A stretch of DNA of 64,000 nt from Carallia brachiata (Eukaryota; Streptophyta; Magnoliopsida; Malpighiales; Rhizophoraceae), in contig JADCRB010000028.1 of assembly GCA_021464245.1 (NCBI GenBank), positions 6,823,612 through 6,887,611 of the forward strand. The letters run 5' to 3'. Position 1 is the first letter of the stretch, and the number at the start of each line of letters is the position of its first letter. The position numbers were made by a program, and so were the translations under genes. Positions 1 through 9,880 of this stretch are shown in pieces. The notes under the pieces were generated by a model. That model had not been told where the DNA came from. It worked only from the letters and a program-made list of their open reading frames with translations, and made no database searches.

Positions 1-470
1 CACACTCTTTCCTTTTTCTCACTCTACCATTTTCTCTCCTCATTCTCTCTCTACCCTCTCTCTCTTTTTTTTCTTTCTCTACAATTCACTCTACCCACAC
101 TCTCTCTTCTTTTTCTCACTTTACTAGTCTCTTTACTCATTCTCTCTCGACCATCTCTCTCTCATTTTTCTCTCTACCATTTAATCTACTCATTCTTTCT
201 CGACGCTCTCTCTCTCTTCTCTCTCTGTCATTTTCTGTAATCATTCTCTCCCTACCCTCTTTCTCTCTCTATGCTTTTTCTCTCTACCCTCTCTCTCTCC
301 TTTTTTCTATCTCTACCATTCTCTCTACTCATTCTCTCTCTTTTCTATCTCTACCACTCTCTCTATTCATTCTCTCTTCTACCCTCTCTTTCGCTCTCCT
401 CTTTTTCTCTCTCTATTCATACTGTTTTTTACTATATCTCTCACTATCTTTTATCTATCTACTTCTTTAT
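1..470. repeat. Polypyrimidine minisatellite
   Basis: The plus strand is almost entirely C and T, built from imperfect repeats of a 25-35 base unit of CTCTCTAC, CATTTTCT and CTCATTCT words. It is open in several frames only because of its composition. No gene is supported. Such tracts can form triplex DNA and vary in length. Confidence 0.85.
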
Positions 471-930
471 TTTTGTAAAAAACAAAAAACAAAAATTAAC
501 AGCAAAAAATACAAAAATTCAACAAACAGCAAAAATAGGAAAACAAAAAATAAGAAACAATAACAAAAAATTGTCAACGTCTCCAAACAGGCCCTAAATA
601 TCTCTGTTTTCTTTTTTCTACCCTGTGTATCAAATATGTGTGTTTGTGTGTATGCGCGTGCGTGTTAAAGAACTTTCAATCATTAATTTTCAAGAAAAGT
701 ATCTTAACGAGACTTGAAAATTTTAGAACTGAGATGGGAGAAATTGATTCGGAAAAACGTATAAGTGAAGAGATGAGTTCACTTTTATTATCAAGAATAA
801 ATATAAACATTACGAAAATTTTTCACAAAGGTTTACGAAAATTTTTAAATTTTAATATAACACTATATCTACCTAAAATTTAAAATAAAAATTAAATTAC
901 AAAAAACTTCTTATTACATCAATAAAAAAA
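471..930. other. AT-rich gene-free DNA
   Basis: I see A-rich and AT-rich sequence with short open frames of no recognisable similarity and no repeat structure beyond homopolymer runs. Confidence 0.6.
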
Positions 931-1990
931 TTAATTCATGAAAGATCATGATAAAATTCTTCATGCTGCGTGCCACTGCTCTATTGTAAATCACGCTTCT
1001 CCTCTTCCTTACAATCTACTCAAATTTAGTACGTTGAGCTTTGCCACTCAAACCACTGAAAAGGAATCTCCTAACAACCAAAGCAAAGCACGTTGAATAT
1101 ATGTACCCGAATGGTCTTACCAATTTCCTTAACTGTGTGCGAGACGGATAGGTTAGAATATCGTAGCTAAATTGTTGACAGCGATAAATAATTCAAGCCC
1201 ATATATTTCTGTTCAAAGAAGGCGGCCATGGAAATACTCCAAGCAAACTAATGTACGTATGGAAATACTCAAAAAGATTTAATCTCAACATTTTTTTCAA
1301 TAAAAAATGACTAAATTTTAAATCTAATTTTTTTAAAGAAAAAAAGATTGAAAAAAGACTATATTGCTTAAATTTTAAAAAAATAATAAAAAAGGACTTT
1401 GGAGGAGTTTATCGTTTGTTTACATAAAAATTTTTTAAAAAAGACTCGTGAAAAGACTTTATTCTTTAAATCTAAAAATCCCATAAAAAAGGATCTCGAA
1501 AAAGACTATTGCTTATGCCACTAATCGGTTAAAAAAGACAAGTGGAAAGACAGAATGAGACCAATGAGAAACAACTAGGAGATGAAATCAACATAAAAGA
1601 AAAGGGTCCTATTACATAAAAAAAAGGACAAAATGACTAAGCTTCATTTAATTTTTTTAAAAAAAGACTTGGACCTTCACTTCTGTCATTACTGTCCTAA
1701 GGTCTTTTTCTCTTATAATGACCACATCAACTAAGAAAAAGAAACAAATGGAAAATAACGAAGGGAAGGGGAGAGAAAGGGGGAGAAACAAAACCAAATT
1801 TTTGTCCAATAGGCGGAGGAATGGAAGCTCAAATGGTTGCTGCAAAAGAAACTTTTGTGTCCAAGTCATCTTCGACACCATAACAATTTTGTTCTCTTCA
1901 GAATTCACTTTCAATATAGTATCATATAGCTAATTAAGATAGGGCAAGCCATCAACTCTAGTCATCTAAATATATTTACGTACACCATTG

Positions 1991-2024
<34 letters not shown>

Positions 2025-2500
2025 TTTTGTCATAACGTACCATTGTGTTAAGTATATGTTTTCGAGTGCAATTTGAATCCTAATGTTGAGAATAATAAAA
2101 TTTAAAAAAACCTTAATTGTTTCATTACTTTCTCATTCCATAAGATTTGTTTTTTTTTTTTTTTTTGAAATAGTCATAACTCATATATATATATACACAT
2201 AAAAGATGAAAGAGATTAATAAAAAATAAAATTTAAATCTTTAACCTTTTATTTCAACATAATATTTAATAATAAGTTAAATTATAACATGCTATAAATC
2301 ATTCTTATTTACAACTTTGTTAGACCCAACTTATAAAACAAAAAAATGTACCGTTCATAATTCATTAGGAGCTCACCAAAAGTTAGTTGGGCTCAAAGCT
2401 GAGGTTTGCACCTGCAAGAAAATGAACAACTGGGGACTGGAGAGGTCCCCAATTCCTTCGACTTTTGATCTGGACGTACTACAAAACTCACATGTCTGTG
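931..2500. repeat. Dispersed non-coding duplicated block, copy 1
   Basis: This stretch is homologous to 48560-49040 plus 50841-50945 and to 53940-56290. Shared landmarks include the CAACCAAAGCAAAGCA word near 1075, the CATAGCTAAATTG-like word near 1163, TTCTGTTCAAAGAAGGC near 1209, GACTTGGACCTTCA near 1666 and CACTTTCAATATAGT near 1906. It carries a (TTA)n microsatellite at about 1994-2022. Open frames here are not conserved between copies, so I treat the block as non-coding. It serves as the reference for finding insertions in the other copies. Confidence 0.75.
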
Positions 2501-3049
2501 ACTTGAAGCCTCCTAGCGATGTCTCTTACTCAACTATGACCTCAATGCCGATTACCAAAATGGTCCACTGTAGGACTTGAGGCCGGGTCGAGTTGGATTG
2601 CTCATCCCTCGGGTGGTCAACCACTCTCCCCTGCTTTCGGCCAACTCTACTGTCTGAGCGCTGAGCAAAGATTTGGTGTTCTCTTCGACTGACTTTGCTC
2701 CAATCGACCAGCTGGGCCTGTCCATCGTGTAGCGTCTTGCCTAGCTTGGGTAGGGGCTTCCAGCCCAAGTGGCCATCTTAGCATCCTCTCCCCCCAAAAG
2801 ACAAACACTTATATCTCCAGCTAGAGAAACAACTTCTAATTCACAAAGCCGCGAAAGCCTTGTAATCGTGGACCTGAAATGTCTTACTGTTAATATTCGT
2901 AGCTTCATGAAGGCCTCTACCACAAGTGACTCATGGCAAATCTTCTCCAGGTTTATCTGTTGTATAGAATTTAAGACTTTAGAATGGGACATGCATTACC
3001 ATGAACCAATCTTTCTGGGTCAAAGAATGTCTCGTCTAATATCCCCAAT
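2501..3049. other. GC-richer unassigned block
   Basis: Base composition rises to near 50% GC, unlike both flanks. Short open frames of about 80-95 codons exist on both strands but none resembles a known protein. The abrupt change suggests a transposon relic or captured sequence, but no LTR or inverted repeat is seen. Confidence 0.35.
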
Positions 3050-3331
3050 ACTCTAGCCATCCTCATCAATGAATTGTGGGGGCAAGAAATTTAGGAACAA
3101 CAGATTTGGGCTACTGGTCCACGAAATATTATCAGTTAGGGGGAAGTAAAACAAAAAAGGATTTATTAATTTTTAGTTCCAAGTGGACAAGCTCAATTTC
3201 TTCTATTTTTCCATTGTTTTTCAAACTTTTTTCTGCTTGATTGTGGAAAAAAAAAAAAAAAAACAAGAATAAAAAGAAGGTGCGGGGTGGAGAATCTAAC
3301 AATCCAAAGAGAGAAAAAAATTTTATGGTTT
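3050..3331 (-). repeat. Downstream flank of a decayed LRR module (left part)
   Basis: The stretch from the word TAGCCATCCTCATCAATGAA near 3054 to GGAGAATCTAAC near 3290 matches 20424-20585, which lies just downstream of another LRR-c pseudo-exon. The match stops at 3331, where a TIR element interrupts it, and resumes at 6265. This fragment is the detached end of the module at 6274-7547. Confidence 0.7.
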
Positions 3332-3514
3332 ATTTGTTTTGCAGAAAACATTATTTTAAAAAATATTTTCTAAACTTTTCTAAGTTTAGAATAATAAAAA
3401 AAATAACATTCAGTCAAAAAAAATCTAATTAGTTTTTAAAGAAAATAACATCCTATTTTTTTAAGTGGGATGTTATTTTCCTAATTTGGGCTTCATCATA
3501 ATCTAATTTAATAT

Positions 3515-4290
3515 TTGACAGTCCGTACATTTTGTTCTGCTGCAGCTCGCCAAAAATTCGTCGCGACTGTCGTCGTCGCCAGCCACAGCTGCTGTTGCAC
3601 TCAGATCCACCTATTCCGGACTGCTATTTCCGGATCTATCCATCCCCCGAACCACGCGCCGGAATCAAGCCGGTATAACGCAGGAGAAGTCTTCAAAATC
3701 CTTTGCTCCACCTTGCGCCGCCGCTCGCCACTGCTCTGTCCTTCGACGCCGTCTGGCGCGCTCGGTGGAGTTGCAACGGAGACATTGTGGAAGTCAGCCT
3801 TGTTGTTGATCGGTTTCAACCCCGAGACGGATGGCCTTTGAGCTGGGCGACGCCGCTTGACACAAGTCAGAATGACGCACAGCTGGCAAGTACACGTAGC
3901 TTGCCTAGAAGAAGGCGGGAAAAGCGGCAATTAGTTAGTTAGCTTTATCTCTTATAAAAATGCAAGGTTGTTATTAGTCTATAAAGATGAGTGGCTTGTG
4001 TAGACCGTTGGTGAGATAAGAGTAGATGGTAGCCGTTGATTGGTTGATTACATTGATGTAATTGCATAAATAGAGAATCACATTCTGTAATTGATAAGTT
4101 TGATGATCAATAAAGAATTCCTTCTCTTGATCATCTAATCTTTTGTTTCTTTACAAATGTATTTTTTTTCAAGAAATTCCTCTCGGAATTCCTTCAATCT
4201 CAGAATTCTCTCAGCGATTTCTTTCTGTACCACCGCTCCCTCTCCTAGTGGCGGTGCTAATCTGACGATCCTTCGGATCCTTACATGCCG
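3515..4290 (+). other. GC-rich segment, possibly LTR-derived
   Basis: Positions 3515-3945 are strongly GC-rich and open on both strands (108-109 codons each), which looks like a composition effect or a captured fragment. Positions 3950-4140 resemble the transcribed end of a plant LTR: a CTTATAAAAATG TATA-like word near 3951 and CATAAATAG near 4065 are followed by an AATAAAGAATTC polyadenylation-like word near 4111. The segment closes with CCTTACA near 4284. No matching second LTR was found, so it may be a solo or truncated LTR. Confidence 0.35.
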
Positions 4291-4371
4291 CCTCTTTCCC
4301 TCCACCCTCGTTTTATCGAATAAAAATTTTTTGAAAAGACAAAAAAAAGATGGAAGGGCGCAAAAATAATG

Positions 4372-4870
4372 GTGGACAAAATAAGTCTTAAATTTTTAAA
4401 TTTTTTACGTTTGAATCCTAAACTTTGTTGACATTTCATTTGAGTTCTAAACTTTTTAATTTCATACTACATCAGTCCTTTAAGTTACAAAAATTGGTCA
4501 ATCCATTAATAAACGAGTTTAACATAATAAAAATTATTTAAAAAAGATTAAATACATACATAAATTAAATATTTTTTTCATCAGCAAAATATGCACATTA
4601 AATATTTTTTTAATCCATAAATATACTAATTAAATAGGTAACATGCATATTTTTGATAGAAAAGATATTCAATTCATATATTTAATCTTTTTTTAAATAA
4701 TTTTTTGTAAAGTTAAAAATTTTTTGAATAGATTGATCATTTTTGGTAAATAAAGGGACTGATTTGGTAGAAAATTAAAAAATTTAGCACTCAAATGAAA
4801 TGTCAAAAATGTTTATAACTCAAATGTAAAAAAATTTAAAAGTTTAGAACCAAAAATATTGATATTTGGA
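4372..4870. mobile_element. Inverted-repeat MITE, family 1, copy A
   Basis: Long imperfect inverted arms make this 499-bp element nearly a fold-back: ACGTTTGAATCCTAAACTTT near the left end mirrors the motif read on the other strand at the right end. It is bounded by an exact 11-base direct repeat, CAAAAATAATG, at 4361-4371 and 4871-4881. The same family recurs at 5010-5445, 7072-7498 and 46119-46581. The 9-11 base duplication suggests Mutator-like mobilisation. It encodes nothing. Confidence 0.8.
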
Positions 4871-5009
4871 CAAAAATAATGATGTAAAAGACGTAGAAGG
4901 ATGCATTTGACTTTTCAATAATTTGCCCAAAACGCTTCGTTTGGTACGGCAATTCCGGGGCCCAAATTAATCAAACTGATGCAAAACATAGGCGGTAGAC
5001 TTGGACGGG

Positions 5010-5445
5010 GATATGCATTTTTTCCGTTTAAATTTAATTTTTTTTATAAATAAATTTTAAATTTTTTTAAAATTTTATTTGAATTTTATATTTTTTATTA
5101 AATTAGTTTATATTCATTGACGGAAAGTAATCAATCTATTAAAAAAATAATTTTAACTTTATAAAAATTATTTAAAAAAAGTTAAATACACTAATTAAAA
5201 TTTTTTTATAAAAAAGTATTTACTTTACATATTTAATTTTTATATTTGTTGATTAAAAAGAATATTAATGTCCATATTTGTTGATAAAGAATATTAGTAT
5301 ATTTAATCTTTTTTTAATAATTTCATCTAGTTAAAAATATTTTTTAACGAATTGATTACTTTTCATACAAGAAAATATTAATTTAATAAAAAATTAAATA
5401 ATTAAATAAAATATCAAAAAAATTTAACACTCATATATAAAAAAA
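5010..5445. mobile_element. Inverted-repeat MITE, family 1, degraded copy B
   Basis: It shares the family-1 internal words (GACGGAAAGTAATCAATCTA near 5119 and the mirrored version near 5340) and inverted arms. Both termini are eroded and no target duplication is evident. It is nested in the 3332-6264 element. Confidence 0.6.
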
Positions 5446-5465
5446 AGAGTCTCATTACATGACTA

Positions 5466-5643
5466 GAGGATTTGGTGGCCACATTGTGGCCATAATGCAA
5501 CCAGCGGTACTTCTTGTACAACAACAATCAAAAAATGTGCAACAAAAAAAATAATCTTATTTTTTTATTACACATATTAACATTTTGGTTACATAAAAAA
5601 TTCTGCTGATTGCATTATGGCCACATTTTGGCCACCAATCCGT
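5466..5643. mobile_element. Short MITE with 35-bp terminal inverted repeats
   Basis: The left arm GGTGGCCACATTGTGGCC continues into ATAATGCAACCAG. The right arm, CTGATTGCATTATGGCC followed by ACATTTTGGCCACC, is its reverse complement with few mismatches. The total length is about 178 bp, the interior is AT-rich and there is no coding capacity. A target duplication is not clear. Confidence 0.65.
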
Positions 5644-5875
5644 TTGGCCACTAATATAAAAATTTAAGAACCAAACATTAGGTATCCCGGCGTGGATGTG
5701 ATGCAGTACTCGTACACTGCATTGGTACTACATCAAAGCCCTTCTGCATAAATATCACAGCCACCGAGATAACTCCGACCTCGTCAAAAAATCTAAACAA
5801 ATTTATTAGGGCTTCATATCAGTTTTTCCATTTGAGGAGGCTTCTCATCTCCGATCCAAAACGCACTGCATCTCA

Positions 5876-5962
5876 ATGACGCCGCCTCCGGGATCCTACT
5901 CCGGCATCTCAAACCACTTGTTACAAGAAAATGGAATTTGCTTGGAATTTGCTCAATTTTGA
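5876..5962 (+). pseudogene. Exon-like fragment resembling the start of ATP synthase subunit e
   Basis: An ATG in a locally GC-richer context opens a 28-codon frame starting MTPPPGSYSGIS. This resembles the N-terminus of the small plant mitochondrial F1Fo ATP synthase subunit e family, which as I recall begins with a similar Pro-rich MxPPPGxYSGTS motif. After twelve residues the similarity ends and the frame stops at 5960. If real, it is a captured, truncated first exon inside the TIR element. The match is short and rests on memory of the family, so confidence is low. Confidence 0.25.
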
Positions 5963-6273
5963 ATTTACTAATGTTAATCAGTAATAAACATTCTGAGCTC
6001 TGCAGTTCCTTGGATTCGTTGACGCCGTGTTCTCCAGGTGGCCATTACGGCAGCTCAGGAGTATATAGATTTAAATGTCCTTTTTTTTGTATTTACTTTT
6101 TTAAAATTTATAGTTTTCATTTTCATGCAACAAACGCAGGAAAAAATAAAATTATTTGTTTTTATATAAAAACAAACACAAAGAAAATGCATTTTTTCTG
6201 AAAAGAATAATTTTCAAAAAATATATTCTACAGAATGTTGTTTTCCTGAAAAATAAACGAACGCTTATCGTTT

Positions 6274-7089
6274 TACAGATTGAATCACTGACTCTGCTTC
6301 ATCAATTTTGTTCGGTTACAGATTTATAGGGCTAATTTACCAAAAAAAAAAAAAAAGACTTACAGGGGTAATAATGACTCGCGCCGAAATACAATGATCC
6401 TCGAAATCCATTCCAACCCAATTGACAAACTGCCAGCTTAAAACAAGAAAATGACATCAAACACTATTTAGTAGCCAAATATAGTATTCACTACTTTGAG
6501 ACTAACCAGTTCCACGGAGCAACTGTCCTATAGTGGTGTTTCAATCGTTGCAAATTGCCCCAGGTATATATTGTCGTCCTGGTCATCTTCCTCTCTAGCC
6601 ACTATTTCCTTCACAATATTGTATTTGGCTTGTGCTCAACTTGGTGAGATGCCCCAGACATTGGGTTGTTTTAAGAAGTTTCCGGATTCAATAAACCTTC
6701 ACATTTCCATATACATGCAGATGGGACAGATTTCCAAATGATCCAATGGAAGGCGCCAAACTAATCAAGCTAGGAAACCAACGTACCTGTAGAGTCTCAA
6801 GATCTGCAGTAATCTGTTCCAATTGGCAAAGTACCCTTCAGATTGAAAAGAGATACTAGCCTTGGGTGTCGAATCCCGGTAACTGTCCTCATTTCTTCAT
6901 TCTCCTCTCTGGCCTGGCAGCTCCTTCACACGAGAACAACTCCTGGAGCAAATTATTTATTGCTTCGAGTGTTTCCAAATTGTGGAATCTTCCGAGGTGA
7001 GTGAATAGAGATGAGCCCACTTCTTATCAAGGCAAACCTCACTTTGTGGAATAGATGTGATGGAAATTGGAATATGTATTTTTTAATTC

Positions 7090-7130
<41 letters not shown>

Positions 7131-7547
7131 TTTAAATTTTTTTAAAATTTTATTTAAGTTCTAAATATTTTAATTTTTTTATCAAATCAGTCCATTTATT
7201 GACCGAAAGTGATTAATTTGTTAAAAAATGATTTTTACTTTACAAAAATTATTTGAAAAAATGTTAAATTAATGAATTAAATATTTTTTTATCAAAAAAT
7301 ATTCAATTCATATATTATATCTTTTTTTAATAATTTCTATTAAATTAATCTTAATAGATTAATCACTTTTCGCAAACAAAATGATTGATTTGACAAGAAA
7401 TCAAATAATTTAGAATTTAAATAAAATATCAAAAAGGTTTATAACTCATATGTAACCAAATATAAAAATTTAGAACCAAAATATTGCATATCTTAATAGA
7501 AATTAGACGTCCAGCATCATTTGTGCTTCTTTACCAATATTATATTA
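6274..7547 (-). pseudogene. Decayed LRR exon c, most distal copy
   Basis: On the minus strand this is a frameshifted relative of LRR exon c (36401-37249). Recognisable blocks include the antisense of SIWKQ-like sequence near 6830, the GLLNL/TSST region near 6690 (AATAAACCTTCACA), the EDQ-ITW acidic patch near 6570, and the RFHNLE-type stretch near 6985. A family-1 MITE (7072-7498) is inserted in the exon; exon similarity resumes at 7499-7545 (GTCCAGCATCATTTGTGC). Several stops and shifts exclude function. Downstream flanking homology runs from 6274 to about 6490. Confidence 0.75.
7072..7498. mobile_element. Inverted-repeat MITE, family 1, copy C, inside an LRR exon
   Basis: It carries the family-1 arms and core and an internal (AT)n run at about 7089-7125. 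Flanking GAAATTGGA (7063-7071) and GAAATTAGA (7499-7507) form a 9-bp target duplication with one mismatch. The intact relatives of this exon read GGAAATTGGGCATCC continuously, confirming a clean insertion into coding-derived sequence. Confidence 0.8.
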
Positions 7548-7755
7548 TATTTGACACAAAAAAAAAAACAAAGAAAAATTTGCCTATATTATACGCTTTT
7601 AAAAAAATTGTAAAACTGATATTTTCATAATTTGATTGATCACAATAATCAAAAAAAGTAGGATAAAGAGTAAAAAAAATTCAATCAAAATTAATTAAAT
7701 TTTGACTATTGTGTTTGATTACATGCAGTTAAATGAAATTCTATGGCAGTGATAC

Positions 7756-8502
7756 TGTAAACGTGTTAAAAAAAAAAAAAGTCAAAAGCGCGTTTGTCAC
7801 CGACTGCACAGTTGATGACTTTAATTTTCCGCATTTCACATGACGTTTTCACACGGAAAGGAAGACCTATAAATAAGCCCTTACCTCTAGTTGAACAGAT
7901 CATTCAGCAAATCCATAAATAGAAAAATAGAGAGAACTTGAGAGAAAAAGAAAATTTTGAAAATCTCTCAAGAAAATTTCTCCTAAAAAATTTATAGTAT
8001 CCATTTCTAAGTGTATTTTTGGTTTATACTCTCCGGTACCTCAGATCTGAATCTGTGAAAGTATAAATCTAAAATATCAAATATCTGTCTGAAATTAAAT
8101 TTCTTACAGCTCTTAACAAAGCCAGTTCACCTAAGATAAAGCCTTTACGGCTCTCAACGGAGCTAAATCAATCCGAGTGGGATCAAGCCCCGGCCCTCAG
8201 TGGAGTCAAATCAGTCCACCTGAGATCAATCCTATACAGCCCTCACCGGAACTAGATCATTCCGAACGAGATCAATCCTCTATGGCCCTCATCGAAGTTC
8301 TAGCACCCCCTGAGATCAAGTCTCAGCCCTCAGTGGTATTCATTTCCTACGGTTCAAGAATACGCTGTGGAAATTTAACCTCTCTCTCTTCACGGCCCTT
8401 GACGACATCACATATGAGCATTAATCGGAGGATCTACCAGAGATCGACCCCATGTAAAGTTTAAATTTTTTTCTGTAATTTGTATTTGTATTTTTGAGTG
8501 TA
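7756..8502 (+). repeat. 5' LTR, 3'-truncated
   Basis: It aligns with 9881-10690 from TGTAAA to the shared TTGTATTTTTGAGT near the end, then diverges where the 3' LTR continues TCTAACTGTTGC. Transcription signals include CCTATAAATAAG near 7866. The repeated words CGGCCCTCA and GAGATCAA form a loose internal repeat of about 45 bp in the second half of the LTR. Confidence 0.8.
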
Positions 8503-8556
8503 GAAGAGCCGTCCACAACAGTCTTTCGTAGCGGATCATCTACTAATATTGATGAA

Positions 8557-8883
8557 ATGATGATTGACGCTGCTAGCATAGAAGACATGTTTACAAAATT
8601 GGATAGGAAAATTGCACAGTTCAACAAAGGATTAGAAGAATTGGATCAAGAATTGTTGTCTCTCCAACAGCTAAAGGACGTGATAGAAAACAGGTTAGCC
8701 GTCCTTAAAGAGAAACGTCAAATTAGGCATTACCAAATTCGATCCACTAATGCAGTCAACCGCAAAGATCATCCTCAATTGTCTCAAATCGGGGGCACAG
8801 GTCTTAGCCAATCAGGCCAACAGAAGGACGAGAGTACCGACTCGGCCATAAGCTCACTTCCAAGTAGGATGGGTCATGCCTAA
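8557..8883 (+). CDS. Small coiled-coil protein inside the LTR element
   Basis: The first ATG opens about 108 codons (the frame is open from 8494). The middle of the product has a clear heptad pattern of Leu and Ile with Glu and Lys (KLDRKIAQFNKGLEELDQEL), predicting an alpha-helical coiled coil of roughly 45 residues. The C-terminal half is Ser/Gln-rich. I see no gag, protease or polymerase motif and do not recognise the family. It may be a captured host fragment or an open frame specific to this element family. Whether it is translated cannot be told from sequence. Confidence 0.35.
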   Translation: MMIDAASIEDMFTKLDRKIAQFNKGLEELDQELLSLQQLKDVIENRLAVLKEKRQIRHYQIRSTNAVNRKDHPQLSQIGGTGLSQSGQQKDESTDSAISSLPSRMGHA

Positions 8884-9155
8884 TTCAAAGAAATGCTGAC
8901 ATGCTGTCAGGTCAGAAATGCATTTCGACCTGATCCAATCAAGCGATAAATTTCTAAATCACTGTTATGTTAAAAAAAAAACAAAAAAAGAAAAAAAAGG
9001 CAAAAAAAAAGAGCTGAAAAAAAAAGAAGAAAAAAAAACAAAAAAACAAAAAAACAAAGTCTGAAGCTCATATGCAGGTTCAAAACTCATCCTCAAATCC
9101 AAATTCAGATTCGAGGGCAAAGTTTAAATCCTGAATCAAATCTTAAGTTTATAGC

Positions 9156-9262
9156 TCGACAGTTCAGCAGCTCAGCAACTCAACAGCTCAGTAGCTCGAC
9201 AGCTCAGTAGCTTTACAGCTCAACAGTTCTGCAGCTCTATAACTCAACAGCTCAACGACTCA
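9156..9262 (+). repeat. Short degenerate CAGCTCA repeat
   Basis: About a dozen imperfect copies of an 8-9 base unit (CAGCTCAGT, CAGCTCAAC and variants) lead directly into the TATA-containing minisatellite. No function is evident. Confidence 0.6.
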
Positions 9263-9782
9263 CCAGTAAGTCCAACATTCCTGCCTCGCACGAGTATAAA
9301 AGGCGACACCACAAGTTCAACACTTCTGCCTCGCATGAGTATAAAAGGCGACACCACAAGTTCAATACTCCTGCTTCGTACGAGTATAAAAGGCTATCAA
9401 CAACAGTACACTCCTACCTCGCACGAGTATAAAAGGTGAACAGTTCAGCAAGTTCAACACTCTTGCCTCGCACAAGTATAAAAAGCGAACAGTTCACTAA
9501 GTTCAACGCTCCTGCCTCGCACGAGTATAAAAGCGATCAACAACAACACACTCCTACCTCACACGAGTATAAAAGGCGACACCACAAGTTCAACACTCCT
9601 GCCTCGCATAAGTATAAAAGGCGACAACACGGTTCAACACTCCTGCCTCGAACGAGTATAAAAAGCGATCAACAACAGCACACTCCTGCCTCGCACGAGT
9701 ATAAAAGGCAAATAGTTCAATACCACAGTCCAACAACAGCACACTCCTACCTCGCACGAGTATAAAAGGCGAAACATTCAAC
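9255..9782 (+). repeat. Minisatellite of 11 TATAAAA-containing units
   Basis: The unit is about 45 bp, consensus CTCCTGCCTCGCACGAG then TATAAAAGGCGA and CAACAACA-type filler. The word TATAAAA begins at 9295, 9340, 9385, 9428, 9477, 9526, 9568, 9613, 9657, 9700 and 9761, with spacings of 42-49 bp except the last (61). The units are contiguous with no unique spacers, which excludes a CRISPR array. TATAAAAG followed by GGC is a good match to a core promoter TATA box, so the array lies just upstream of the 3' LTR as a ladder of promoter-like sites. Confidence 0.85.
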
Positions 9783-9865
9783 ATTCATCAAGACATCTCA
9801 AGTATCAAACTAAACTTCAAGACTCGGTTCAGATCACATCCCCGAAGTTCTTCCTCACCGACTCT

Positions 9866-9880
9866 TGAAGTGGGGGCATT
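9866..9880 (+). promoter_or_regulatory. Polypurine tract of the LTR element
   Basis: GAAGTGGGGGCATT immediately precedes the 3' LTR start TGTAAATG at 9881, the position and composition expected for the plus-strand primer of an LTR retroelement. Confidence 0.6.

Larger units (their letters stand above)
3332..6264. mobile_element. 2.9-kb TIR element carrying unrelated segments
   Basis: The uninterrupted relative at about 20605-20630 shows that 3332-6264 is an insertion. It is flanked by TTATGGTTT (3323-3331) and TTATCGTTT (6265-6273), a 9-bp target duplication with one mismatch. The ends are imperfect inverted repeats: the left end reads TTTGTTTTGCAGAAAAC and the reverse complement of the right end reads TTTATTTTTCAGGAAAAC. 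A 9-bp duplication fits a Mutator-like element, but no transposase is present. It carries a GC-rich segment (3515-4290), a short coding-like exon (5876-5962) and three nested small elements, so it resembles a non-autonomous carrier of host sequence. Confidence 0.6.

Noticed and set aside
271..597. 108-codon Ser/Leu-rich frame
   Set aside because: It lies in the polypyrimidine minisatellite; the frame is a by-product of C/T composition.
2317..3056. Short frames on both strands in the GC-richer block
   Set aside because: Mutually overlapping, no motifs, and no conserved copy elsewhere in the window.
3515..3930. Overlapping 108-109 codon frames on both strands
   Set aside because: Long frames on both strands of a short GC-rich stretch are expected by composition, and neither resembles a known protein.
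9255..9782. CRISPR-like repeat array
   Set aside because: Units are contiguous tandem repeats with no unique spacers and no cas genes, in a plant LTR element.
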